Source of the DNA: Owenweeksia sp048267305
Lineage (GTDB): Bacteria > Bacteroidota > Bacteroidia > Flavobacteriales > Schleiferiaceae
Direction: 5' to 3'
NCBI GenBank assembly: GCA_048267305.1
Contig: JBLWXT010000006.1
Location: 124,001-188,000 of the forward strand
DNA length: 64,000 bases
The position numbers and the translations under genes are program-made. Position 1 is the stretch's first letter; every line of letters starts with the position of its first letter. The notes below the pieces were generated by a model. That model searched no databases, was not told the origin of the DNA, and saw only the letters and a program-made list of their open reading frames with translations. Below are positions 44,293-51,557 of the stretch, piece by piece.

Positions 44293-45006
44293 ATGCGAAG
44301 CCTTCTTTTTCTTTCAGCCCTAGCCTTATTCTTTTGCAGTTGCTCTAATCAAGAGGAAATTGAGAAATACCAAAAGCAGTTAAGGGAATCGAATGAGGCT
44401 TTGGAGGAGGTGATTGATTATAGGATACTATTAATAAAATCAAGAGCTACCGAAAACCCAGACAGAGCTTTAAAATGGCTAAAGGTTACAGAGGTTTATT
44501 ATTCTATCTGTAAGGGGATTACTGAAGGGACTGTCGATTTTAACAGCGCAACAAGAGCTGAACTCAAACGCATTAGCGACACTTTATTTATACAAAAGCG
44601 CCCAAAGGATCTGATGCTAGAGAATAACGGTAATAAGGATTCTTTGCTCCTCAAAAATTCAGTCTTGAGCCATCTGAATAAATGGCTGCAAAGGATGGCA
44701 ATAACAACCGACCCTAACTTTTGCGGTTGGGAACCTTTGACGATTAAACCAATTTTTATGAGGTTTGGAGATTCAACCCTGATCAACCTAACCTCAAATT
44801 TTTGCCTTAATCAGAATAAATACGTAGTGTCCATTGATGCCCCGGTTAATGTTGATTTCAAGGACTCGCACACTCTAGGACATTTCATTTTACCCGCACA
44901 AATGGAAAATTTTGAAGTCAGCGGGAAGGTTGAATTCATAGAACATTCGGCTATGCGAGCATTTAAACTTTATTTTAATAACGATACCACATATTTTATC
45001 CAATAA
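44293..45006 (+). CDS. Predicted lipoprotein of unknown function
   Basis: This 237-residue protein has a lipobox (FCSC, cysteine 17), then an N-terminal coiled-coil helix (EEIEKYQKQLRESNEALEEV) and a body with a helical bundle-like region followed by beta-rich C-terminal strands (NVDFKDSHTLGHFILP, NFEVSGKVEFIEHS). I do not recognise a family. The layout (anchor, coiled coil, beta C-terminus) recalls gliding-protein-like modules only loosely. The gene is bracketed by two direct copies of an intergenic repeat. Confidence 0.7.
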   Translation: MRSLLFLSALALFFCSCSNQEEIEKYQKQLRESNEALEEVIDYRILLIKSRATENPDRALKWLKVTEVYYSICKGITEGTVDFNSATRAELKRISDTLFIQKRPKDLMLENNGNKDSLLLKNSVLSHLNKWLQRMAITTDPNFCGWEPLTIKPIFMRFGDSTLINLTSNFCLNQNKYVVSIDAPVNVDFKDSHTLGHFILPAQMENFEVSGKVEFIEHSAMRAFKLYFNNDTTYFIQ

Positions 45007-45019
45007 AAACGGAAGCTCA

Positions 45020-45060
45020 GGCTTGCACTTCGACTGTCGCTCAGTGTGACAGAGGCATTA
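45020..45060. repeat. Dispersed repeat (cttcgact...gctcagtgtgaca type)
   Basis: The segment has ctgtc/gacag arms around gctcagtgt. The core 'cttcgact--gctcagtgtgac' is a common dispersed intergenic sequence in Bacteroidota (general knowledge). It lies between the lipoprotein gene and repeat B copy 2. Confidence 0.4.
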
Positions 45061-45094
45061 GCTAACCGCAAGGTTTCTAAAAAGCCTCGACCTC

Positions 45095-45163
45095 TCTCCC
45101 CTTCTTGGTTAAGGAGGGGCGTAAAAATGCTGGTTTCCCAAAAGCCTGGGTGGGGTGGTTCGC
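45095..45163. repeat. Intergenic repeat B, copy 2
   Basis: Near-copy of 44176-44246 with the same order of landmarks (tctcccc, ttggttaaggagggg, atgctggttt, tggggtggttcgc). The two copies are about 0.92 kb apart in direct orientation. Confidence 0.7.
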
Positions 45164-45172
45164 TCAAAAACT

Positions 45173-45201
45173 AAAAAACCCGCAGCTCTCACCACGGGTT
45201 T
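45173..45201 (-). terminator. Rho-independent terminator of the serC-serA operon
   Basis: aaacccg (45176-45182) and cgggttt (45195-45201) pair perfectly over seven bases with a 12-base loop, followed on the minus strand by six T (A at 45173-45178). Confidence 0.75.
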
Positions 45202-45226
45202 CAATTTTAATTATCAAATCCACCTT

Positions 45227-45265
45227 CTGTGGACTATGGACTATTAGCTATAGACTAAAAGCTAT
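45227..45265. repeat. Intergenic repeat (ctgtggactat family), copy 2
   Basis: Contains ctgtggactatgg, actattagctatag and aaaagctat. It is the reverse complement match of 3123-3147, upstream of lysA, 42 kb away. It also has internal duplication (agctat/agctat). Confidence 0.55.
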
Positions 45266-45269
45266 CCTC

Positions 45270-46223
45270 TTACTTCAATAAGTCAATAATCTGCTCAGCC
45301 AGTTCTTCACCAATACGATCTTGTGCTTCTAAAGTAGCGGCACCAATGTGCGGAGACAAAGATGTGTAAGGGCTCATGAGAATTTGCATAGCCGGCTTTG
45401 GTTCGTTTACAAAAACATCCAAGGCTGCGTAACCCAGTTTTCCGCTATCAAGTGCTTCTAAAAGCGCTTCTTCGTCAACTACTCCACCGCGCGCTGTATT
45501 TACAATACCAGCACGGTCTTTCATCATTTCAATTTGCTTTTTCCCGATAAGGGCTTTACCAGCACCGGAAACATGAACAGTTACAAAATCTGAAGTTTTC
45601 AAAAGCTCTTCCAAACTTACCGGAGTAATTTTGGTGGTAAGCTTTTGGCCATCAGCAAAAGAAATATCAAGATCCACAGGATCTGTATTATTATCATTCA
45701 CCACAATATTCATCCCCAGGCCATAGGCCATGCGGGCTACTTCGCGGCCAATACGTCCAAAACCTACAATACCAAGGGTTTTACCTTTTAGCTCGCTACC
45801 GGCACCATAGTTTTTCTTCAACTCCTTAAACTTGGTATCCCCTTCCAAAGGCATCTTTTGGTTAGAGTCGAAAAGAAAACGTACCATCCCAAAAAGGTGG
45901 GCAAATACCAACTCGGCTACCGAACGGCTGCTGGCAGCTGGGGTGTTAATTACGTGGATCCCCTTAGAGCGGGCATAGTCCACATCAATATTATCCATAC
46001 CAACGCCACCGCGGCCAATAAGCTTTAGCTGACCGTTAAGTTCGTCCATAAGTTCTTTACGAACGGTTGTGGCACTGCGCACCAAAAGGGCGCTCACTCC
46101 ATTTTCCTTTATATAATTCCCCAATTGCTCCTGAGCTACTGAGGTAAGATCCACTTCAAATCCGGCTTCTTCCAGTTTTAGTTTTCCTGATGCTGAAATG
46201 CCATCGTTTGCGAGTACTTTCAT
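45270..46223 (-). CDS. serA: D-3-phosphoglycerate dehydrogenase (short form)
   Basis: The 317-residue 2-hydroxyacid dehydrogenase oxidises 3-phosphoglycerate to 3-phosphohydroxypyruvate, the first step of serine synthesis. The Rossmann motif GIVGFGRIGREVA (about 149-161) binds NAD; catalytic Arg is in NTARGGVVDEEAL, Glu in the following region and His in SPHIGAATLEAQDR. It lacks the ACT and intervening domains of the longer enzyme, so serine feedback through ACT is not expected. It follows serC by 44 bases in the same operon and ends at a terminator. Confidence 0.93.
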   Translation of the reverse strand: MKVLANDGISASGKLKLEEAGFEVDLTSVAQEQLGNYIKENGVSALLVRSATTVRKELMDELNGQLKLIGRGGVGMDNIDVDYARSKGIHVINTPAASSRSVAELVFAHLFGMVRFLFDSNQKMPLEGDTKFKELKKNYGAGSELKGKTLGIVGFGRIGREVARMAYGLGMNIVVNDNNTDPVDLDISFADGQKLTTKITPVSLEELLKTSDFVTVHVSGAGKALIGKKQIEMMKDRAGIVNTARGGVVDEEALLEALDSGKLGYAALDVFVNEPKPAMQILMSPYTSLSPHIGAATLEAQDRIGEELAEQIIDLLK

Positions 46224-46267
46224 TTTAGTTTTCTAAAATTTTTATTAAAAATATTGAGAATGGCCGA

Positions 46268-47341
46268 TTAGCCTAGGGTGCGCTCAAACTCTTTCATTAC
46301 ATCTACAAGTATTTTGGCGCTTTCCAGCGGAAGGGCATTGTAAATACTGGCTCTGTAACCGCCTACATCTCTGTGGCCATTAATTCCGCTAATGCCAGCG
46401 TCTTTCCACATTTTGTCAAAAGCAGCCCCCATGCTTTCATCTTTCAACAAGAAGCATACATTCATATTAGAACGGTCTTCCACTTCGGCAGTGCCAACAA
46501 ATAATGGGTTACGATCAATTTCATTGTAAAGCACAGCAGCCTTTTGCTTATTCACCTCAGCGATCCAGTCCACGCCACCATTTTCCTTCAGCCAATCCAG
46601 CATCAGCATGGTAACATACACGGGAAACACAGGAGGAGTGTTAAACATGGAATCCTTTGCGATATGCACACTATAATCTAGGTAAGCAGGAAGGTTACGT
46701 CCGGTTTTACCTAATATTTCGTCTTTTACAATAACCACGGTAGCACCTGCTGGCCCAAGGTTTTTCTGAGCCCCGGCATAAATCAGGTCAAAATCCTCCA
46801 CATTCACCCTGCGGCTCATAATGTCAGAAGACATATCGCAAACCATCAGGTTATCCGTTTTTGGAAATTCTTTAATCTGTGTTCCGTAAATGGTATTGTT
46901 TGAAGTACAATGGAAGTAATCCATTCCACTTGGGATATCAAAACCCTTGGGAATGTAGTTGTAGTTTTTGTCTTTAGAGCTGGCCACCACGGTAACATCG
47001 CCCCATCTTTGGGCTTCTTTTATGGCTTTGCTGCTCCAGGTACCGGTATCCAAATAAGCAGCTTTTCCACCTTCATTTTTCATGAGGTTCATAGCTACCA
47101 TTACAAACTCGAGGCTGGCACCACCTTGTAGAAAAATTACTGAATAGCCTGCCGGCACATTCATTAAATCTTTAACCAGAGCCACGGCTTTGTCCATTAC
47201 GGCAACAAAACTTTTGCTACGGTGACTGATTTCTAAAAGTGAAAGATTAAGATTGTCAAAGTTTACTACGGCATCAGCCGCTTTGCGTAATACTTCTGGG
47301 GGAAGGATGCAGGGACCTGCAGAGAAATTGTGTGTCTTCAT
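46268..47341 (-). CDS. serC: Phosphoserine aminotransferase
   Basis: The 357-residue PLP enzyme converts 3-phosphohydroxypyruvate and glutamate to phosphoserine, and also acts in PLP synthesis. The PLP lysine is K193 in GAQKNLGPAG. FSAGPCILPPEVL at the start, GTWSSKA, and HRDVGGYRASIYNALP near the end are family signatures. The start is preceded by an exact -7 box about 35 bases upstream. Together with serA it covers two of three steps to serine; the phosphatase is not in the window. Confidence 0.96.
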   Translation of the reverse strand: MKTHNFSAGPCILPPEVLRKAADAVVNFDNLNLSLLEISHRSKSFVAVMDKAVALVKDLMNVPAGYSVIFLQGGASLEFVMVAMNLMKNEGGKAAYLDTGTWSSKAIKEAQRWGDVTVVASSKDKNYNYIPKGFDIPSGMDYFHCTSNNTIYGTQIKEFPKTDNLMVCDMSSDIMSRRVNVEDFDLIYAGAQKNLGPAGATVVIVKDEILGKTGRNLPAYLDYSVHIAKDSMFNTPPVFPVYVTMLMLDWLKENGGVDWIAEVNKQKAAVLYNEIDRNPLFVGTAEVEDRSNMNVCFLLKDESMGAAFDKMWKDAGISGINGHRDVGGYRASIYNALPLESAKILVDVMKEFERTLG

Positions 47342-47373
47342 ATTTGGCTGTAAGGTATTTCTAAAAATGGATT

Positions 47374-47381
47374 CAAAATTA
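47374..47381 (-). promoter_or_regulatory. Predicted -7 promoter box of serC-serA
   Basis: The plus strand reads caaaatta (47374-47381), i.e. TAATTTTG on the minus strand, an exact TAnnTTTG match about 33 bases before the serC ATG. Confidence 0.5.
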
Positions 47382-47439
47382 AGAATTTAGCATGGGATAG
47401 GCGGTTAAGAAGGGGTTAATGTTCAAGTTCCAATATTGT

Positions 47440-47925
47440 TTAATCAATGACCATGTTTTGCATCATTTTGTTTTTCATAGCATCAATTGACCATCCCAAG
47501 AAAAAGAAAACTAAACTGCTAACGGGAAAGGTTTCTATAGCTCCGAAAACAAACTGCCCATCTCTGGCGAAACTCCAATCCCTGGAAGCATATAGATAAA
47601 AAAACAGAGGATGAATGATAAAAAGATTAATACCAAAAAATAATAACAGGTGATTCTTATTGAAACACTGCTTCTTTATAATCTGATATCTCAATGATAA
47701 ATAGTAGGTTAATGATGTGAAAAGAAAAAACGCTAACAGAACAAATATCATAGCCGTGCCAATAGCAGAGTAACTTGTATCGCCCATAACTTTGGTTAAC
47801 ATCCCTTCAAGTGCACCTGAAACTGGAAGTAAAATAAAAACGGGAATAGCAAAAGTGAATGTGGCGAAAAAGCAAGCTGCGGAGAAAATCAAACCTATAA
47901 TTGTAGCAATATATTTTTGATCCAT
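47440..47925 (-). CDS. Small membrane protein of unknown function
   Basis: The 161-residue protein has four hydrophobic segments (about 9-32, 55-78, 90-112, 128-147) connected by short loops, and a positive patch (RYQIIKKQCFNKN) in the middle. No conserved motif is recognised. It lies 23 bases downstream of a small antitoxin-like gene on the same strand, where a toxin gene would normally be, but it does not resemble RelE/ParE or other known toxins. The hydrophobic nature leaves open a membrane-acting toxin role (speculative). Confidence 0.6.
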   Translation of the reverse strand: MDQKYIATIIGLIFSAACFFATFTFAIPVFILLPVSGALEGMLTKVMGDTSYSAIGTAMIFVLLAFFLFTSLTYYLSLRYQIIKKQCFNKNHLLLFFGINLFIIHPLFFYLYASRDWSFARDGQFVFGAIETFPVSSLVFFFLGWSIDAMKNKMMQNMVID

Positions 47926-47948
47926 TAAAACTTACTTTGATTAAACGT

Positions 47949-48143
47949 TTACAAAATCAAATCCCCATTTTCAATGTCCTTTTCACTCATCAAGAGCATT
48001 TCAATTTGCTCGGACGAGAGAAGTAGGGGCTCCTCTTTTTCTGTTGAAGTAAAAATACTTTCTATGGCTGCAAGTAGCTTTTCATTTCTGGTGACCAATA
48101 TTCGGTCAATCAGCCTATTTCTTAAATTATCTAAGGTGGTCAT
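47949..48143 (-). CDS. Small antitoxin-like protein (addiction-module type), apparently orphan
   Basis: The 64-residue protein has an alpha-helical N-terminus (TLDNLRNRLIDRILVTRNEKLLAAIESIF) and a C-terminus with LSSEQIEMLLMSEKDIENGDLI, which resembles the end of RelE/ParE-associated antitoxins where 'SEEDI--G-LIS-EEL' continues into a toxin-binding tail. Here translation stops at IL, a few residues before the usual end, so the toxin-binding tail may be missing. No RelE/ParE gene follows. Confidence 0.6.
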   Translation of the reverse strand: MTTLDNLRNRLIDRILVTRNEKLLAAIESIFTSTEKEEPLLLSSEQIEMLLMSEKDIENGDLIL

Positions 48144-48200
48144 ACTCCAAATTTCTTTTAAAAATCGCTAAAACTGGTGACTCTGCCAAATGTATAAAAC

Positions 48201-49106
48201 CTAGCCCCCATCCGGCTCTGTTGCCGTTGCTGGCTTCTTACCAGGCAAGTCGGTTGGTTTATTGGGCGGAACAATTTTTATATCCTGACCACTATTGAAT
48301 TTCACCTCCGTTTCTAAATTCCACCAATCATCATCCCACACCAAACCATCATAGCTCATATCGGGGCCATACATGCGATAAACACCTTTAAGCCTGTCAT
48401 CAGGTGGCGAAAGGTGATCCATAATAATCATCTCCTTTTCGTCATTCCACCGTACGGAAGCAGCATAATCTCCACCATAACTTAGTATAAGACGCATGGG
48501 CGGTTTGCGTAGGGTTTTGTCCATAAAGTGGTCAATCTTAAATATCCGCGAACCAAATTTGGGACGACCACGGCCATCCACCTGGAGCACATCTATTATT
48601 TTTTGATTGATATCATTACCCGGTGCAAAACCCAAAAGGGTATACATCACATTCCGCCCCTTCTTTACAGGAATTAGCTTGTAGTAAATAGCGCCATACC
48701 ATTCATCGGCCTTCAATATTTTAAACTCCGGCTGACTGATGTTTTTGGTAGCATCCTCCAAACGAGTTACCACAAAGCCCTTGCGAGTGCTTGCCACCAC
48801 AAGACCAAATCGTACATAGCTATAAGTACTGTCTGGCATTTGCCAGGTAAATATGCGCACTTCATCATCTACCGAAAGGCGAACCATATTGGTAACGGCC
48901 GCGAGCGGATCATTAAATCCCTTTTCGGTAGCTATATAAGCCTCGAGTTGTTCCAGAAATTTTTGATTGGCGAGCTTTCTCTCCCTGTACTCGGCATGCA
49001 CCAAAATCTTCCGTCCGGTTTCGGCCAGTTCTTTCTCCACATCAGTAGACTGGCCAAAAATGGCTGCGGACGAAATAAACAGTACTAAAAGAAGAGAATA
49101 CCTCAT
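48201..49106 (-). CDS. Exported protein of unknown function
   Basis: The 301-residue form starts MRYSLLLVLF; the frame extends 13 codons upstream without signal character. A signal peptide (about 1-19) precedes a soluble body rich in aromatic and charged residues, with landmarks GFAPGNDINQKIIDVL, MRLILSYGGDYAASVRWND, DHLSPPDDRLKGVYRMYGPD and YDGLVWDDDWWNLE. Similar proteins are present in other Bacteroidota as conserved unknowns (from memory). The C-terminus is Pro/Lys-rich. It follows the ferredoxin gene by about 38 bases and may be co-transcribed with it. Confidence 0.75.
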   Translation of the reverse strand: MRYSLLLVLFISSAAIFGQSTDVEKELAETGRKILVHAEYRERKLANQKFLEQLEAYIATEKGFNDPLAAVTNMVRLSVDDEVRIFTWQMPDSTYSYVRFGLVVASTRKGFVVTRLEDATKNISQPEFKILKADEWYGAIYYKLIPVKKGRNVMYTLLGFAPGNDINQKIIDVLQVDGRGRPKFGSRIFKIDHFMDKTLRKPPMRLILSYGGDYAASVRWNDEKEMIIMDHLSPPDDRLKGVYRMYGPDMSYDGLVWDDDWWNLETEVKFNSGQDIKIVPPNKPTDLPGKKPATATEPDGG

Positions 49107-49144
49107 GGGCCTGAAACGAAGAAAATGCCGTGCCAGTATAAGCA

Positions 49145-49492
49145 CTATACGTGCAGAAACTCCTTTTTCTCTAAAAGGGATTCCTTACTCTCCACATGAT
49201 CTTCATCAGGTACACAACAATCTACAGGACATACTTCGGCACACTGTGGTGTTTCGTGGAAACCAACACATTCTGTACACTTATCAGAAACAATAAAGTA
49301 AACATCATAATCCACGGGCTCCTGAGGCTCATCGGCATCATAGGTTCCGCCACTTTTTGGCACCACCTTACCCTTAAGGCCTGTACCTTCACTAAAGCGC
49401 CACTCCTGGGCTCCCTCATATATTGCATTGTTTGGACACTCGGGCTCACAAGCCCCACAATTAATACATTCGTCTGTTATCTTGATAGCCAT
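49145..49492 (-). CDS. 2[4Fe-4S] ferredoxin of Alvin-like type
   Basis: The 115-residue ferredoxin has a first cluster motif CINCGACEPEC (C9, C12, C15, C19), then an insertion of about 50 residues, then CTECVGFHETPQCAEVC (C72, C75, C84, C88) with the CX2CX8CX3C spacing of Alvin-type ferredoxins, followed by two extra cysteines (C92, C93). It transfers electrons in the cytoplasm. It is divergent from the acyl-CoA reductase gene; the two -7 boxes face each other with only two bases between. Confidence 0.94.
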   Translation of the reverse strand: MAIKITDECINCGACEPECPNNAIYEGAQEWRFSEGTGLKGKVVPKSGGTYDADEPQEPVDYDVYFIVSDKCTECVGFHETPQCAEVCPVDCCVPDEDHVESKESLLEKKEFLHV

Positions 49493-49510
49493 AATTGATT
49501 CTTACTTTTG
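49482..49510 (+). promoter_or_regulatory. Promoter of the acyl-CoA reductase gene
   Basis: TTG (49482-49484) is followed by 18 bases and then TACTTTTG (49503-49510), fitting TTG-N17-23-TAnnTTTG. The -33 element lies inside the ferredoxin start region. The ATG follows at 49537. Confidence 0.65.
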
Positions 49511-49512
49511 CG

Positions 49513-49520
49513 CAAATTTA
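49513..49520 (-). promoter_or_regulatory. Predicted -7 promoter box of the ferredoxin gene
   Basis: The plus strand reads caaattta, i.e. TAAATTTG on the minus strand, an exact match about 20 bases before the ferredoxin ATG. It is two bases from the divergent TACTTTTG box, so the two promoters overlap and cannot be fully used at once. Confidence 0.55.
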
Positions 49521-49536
49521 ATAAATAGATAGGGGT

Positions 49537-50607
49537 ATGTTGGATGTGGCCGCACGGATTTCGGCATTTGAAACATTGGGCAGATTTATTGGCCAATACA
49601 AAGAAGAAAGTAAAGATGAGGATCTGAAAAAACTCAATACGTTTTTCCTTGAAAATTTTAGAACGGTAATTCAGCAAGCCGGTATTTATAACAACTGGTT
49701 TACACAGCCCAATGTAGAATTTGCCATGGAGCAATGGAGCAAGGCGCTTACTCGCGAAAATCTCCAAACCTGGGTTGAGCGCTATTCAGCAGATCATTTT
49801 GAGAATGATGGCAGCAAATCCATAGCTTTAATTATGGCCGGAAACATCCCAATGGTGGGCTTTCATGATTTTCTTTCAGTATTGATGTCGGGCCATAAAG
49901 TACTGGCCAAGCCCTCTACTGATGATGATAAACTTCTGCCTTTTTTGGCCCAGGTACTGGTAGCCATTGAAAGAGGCTTTGCCGAACGAATGGAGTTTGC
50001 TACTGGTCAGCTCAAGGAGTTTGACGCAGTTATTGCCACCGGCAGCAATAATTCATCCCGCTATTTTGACTATTACTTCGCCAAGTACCCAAATGTTATT
50101 CGTAAAAACCGATCGTCAGTAGCTGTCCTTACGGGAGATGAAAGCGAGGAGGAGCTAAAGAAGCTTGGGGATGATGTATTCCGGTATTTTGGATTGGGAT
50201 GCCGTAACGTCTCCAAACTCTATCTGCCGGAAGGCTATGATAAGGATAGGATTTTCAAGGCATTTTTCGACTTCAACCAGATCATCCACAATAATAAATA
50301 CGGTAACAACTTTGATTACAACCGCGCCATTTACCTATTGGAGCAACAGGCATTTTTAGAAAATGGCTTTATCATCTTAAAGGAAAATGAAGCCCTGCAT
50401 GCTCCGGCCGCAGTACTGTACACCGAAACGTATCAATCTTTGGATGACCTCAACAAAAAGCTGGGTGAATTGGAAACCGACCTGCAATGTATAGTGTCTA
50501 ATTCTGAGAAAGTGGAAAACAACATTCCGCTGGGCACCACACAGATGCCCGCCCTTTGGGATTATGCCGACAAAGTGGATACCATACGTTTCCTGCGCAC
50601 CGTTTAG
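49537..50607 (+). CDS. LuxC-type acyl-CoA reductase
   Basis: The 356-residue protein belongs to the LuxC/aldehyde dehydrogenase-like family, reducing acyl-CoA or acyl-protein to aldehyde. The catalytic cysteine is C222 in FGLGCRNVSKLYLP. Further motifs are MAGNIPMVGFHD, VLAKPSTDD, FDAVIATGSNNSSRYFDYYF and RKNRSSVAVLTG. No luciferase (luxAB), luxD or luxE genes are present, so it is not a light system. In Bacteroidota it occurs near ferredoxin and serC/serA genes (from memory), hinting at a shared but unknown pathway. Confidence 0.9.
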   Translation: MLDVAARISAFETLGRFIGQYKEESKDEDLKKLNTFFLENFRTVIQQAGIYNNWFTQPNVEFAMEQWSKALTRENLQTWVERYSADHFENDGSKSIALIMAGNIPMVGFHDFLSVLMSGHKVLAKPSTDDDKLLPFLAQVLVAIERGFAERMEFATGQLKEFDAVIATGSNNSSRYFDYYFAKYPNVIRKNRSSVAVLTGDESEEELKKLGDDVFRYFGLGCRNVSKLYLPEGYDKDRIFKAFFDFNQIIHNNKYGNNFDYNRAIYLLEQQAFLENGFIILKENEALHAPAAVLYTETYQSLDDLNKKLGELETDLQCIVSNSEKVENNIPLGTTQMPALWDYADKVDTIRFLRTV

Positions 50608-50624
50608 CTCTGTTGGGAAGGCTG

Positions 50625-50632
50625 TATATTTG
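50625..50632 (+). promoter_or_regulatory. Predicted -7 promoter box of the PASTA/T9SS/RluD operon
   Basis: TATATTTG is an exact TAnnTTTG match, 73 bases before the PASTA gene ATG, leaving a leader of about 65 bases. Confidence 0.5.
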
Positions 50633-50705
50633 ACCGATTTTTGAAATTCAGGAATTTCCACGAAAGTGAGACTACTGATGCCTAGCCGAAATTATTGACA
50701 TACGC

Positions 50706-51557
50706 ATGAAAATTATTCGTTTCCTCAAATCCAAAACTTTCTGGGCCAACCTTGTGGTAGCCATTATTGCTTGTGCTCTTATTTTTTGGGGAGTTAACGC
50801 ATGGCTTGCCAGCTATACCCGCCATGGCGATAATGTAAAAGTTCCTGCTTTGGCTCGCCTTTCTTATGAAGAAGCCATAAAAAAACTGGAAACTCAGGAT
50901 TTGGCAGCTGAGATATTAGACACTTCTGAGTTTAACTCAAACTACCCACGCGGCAGTGTTATTGATCAATATCCTTTAGCAGGATCGCTGGTAAAGCAGG
51001 GCCGGGTAATTAAGCTTACCATAAACCCGGATAAGCCCCGCAGAATTGAAATGCCAATGATGCTTGAAAAAACCAAGCGCAGGGCTATTTACGATTTGGA
51101 GTCTAAAGGTTTTGTGGTTGGCGAACTTACCTATGTGCCCTATATCGGTAAGGATGTGGTGGTAGATATTAAAGTGAATGGCCGCTCCGTAAAGGAACGT
51201 GAGAAGTTTGACAAGGGCACCGTTGTGGAGCTTGTACTGGGGCAAGGCCTTGGAGACACACGCATTACCATGCCCTACCTGCGGTTTTTAACTTTGGAGA
51301 AGGCTACCGCCAAAATAATGGCTGCTTCATTAAACATTGGCTCCGTTGGTTATGATCCCGATTTAAAAGATACCTCTATAGCCCTGGTGTACAAGCAATA
51401 TCCAAACCCGAGTTTAAAACCAAATGTAAATATTGGTGCAGAGGTAGATATTTGGCTTACCGATGATTATACCAAAATCCCGAATGACTCGTTACAGTAC
51501 ACCCAACCCGAATTTGTAGATTCCACCCTTATTAGTAATGATACAACGGCATACTAG
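50706..51557 (+). CDS. Membrane-anchored PASTA domain protein
   Basis: The 283-residue protein has one membrane helix (about 13-35) and three PASTA domains: about 45-115 (VKVPALARLSYEEAIKKLE), about 115-190 (MPMMLEKTKRRAIYDLESK) and about 190-265 (MPYLRFLTLEKATAKIMAA). PASTA domains bind peptidoglycan fragments or act as spacers. There is no attached kinase. The end overlaps the next gene by 20 bases, and the gene set PASTA, T9SS cargo, RluD is conserved in the phylum (from memory). Confidence 0.9.
   Translation: MKIIRFLKSKTFWANLVVAIIACALIFWGVNAWLASYTRHGDNVKVPALARLSYEEAIKKLETQDLAAEILDTSEFNSNYPRGSVIDQYPLAGSLVKQGRVIKLTINPDKPRRIEMPMMLEKTKRRAIYDLESKGFVVGELTYVPYIGKDVVVDIKVNGRSVKEREKFDKGTVVELVLGQGLGDTRITMPYLRFLTLEKATAKIMAASLNIGSVGYDPDLKDTSIALVYKQYPNPSLKPNVNIGAEVDIWLTDDYTKIPNDSLQYTQPEFVDSTLISNDTTAY

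Noticed and set aside
49537..50607. Bioluminescence (lux) system
   Set aside because: Only a LuxC-like gene is present; no luxAB, luxD or luxE is nearby, and LuxC-like reductases are common in non-luminous Bacteroidota.
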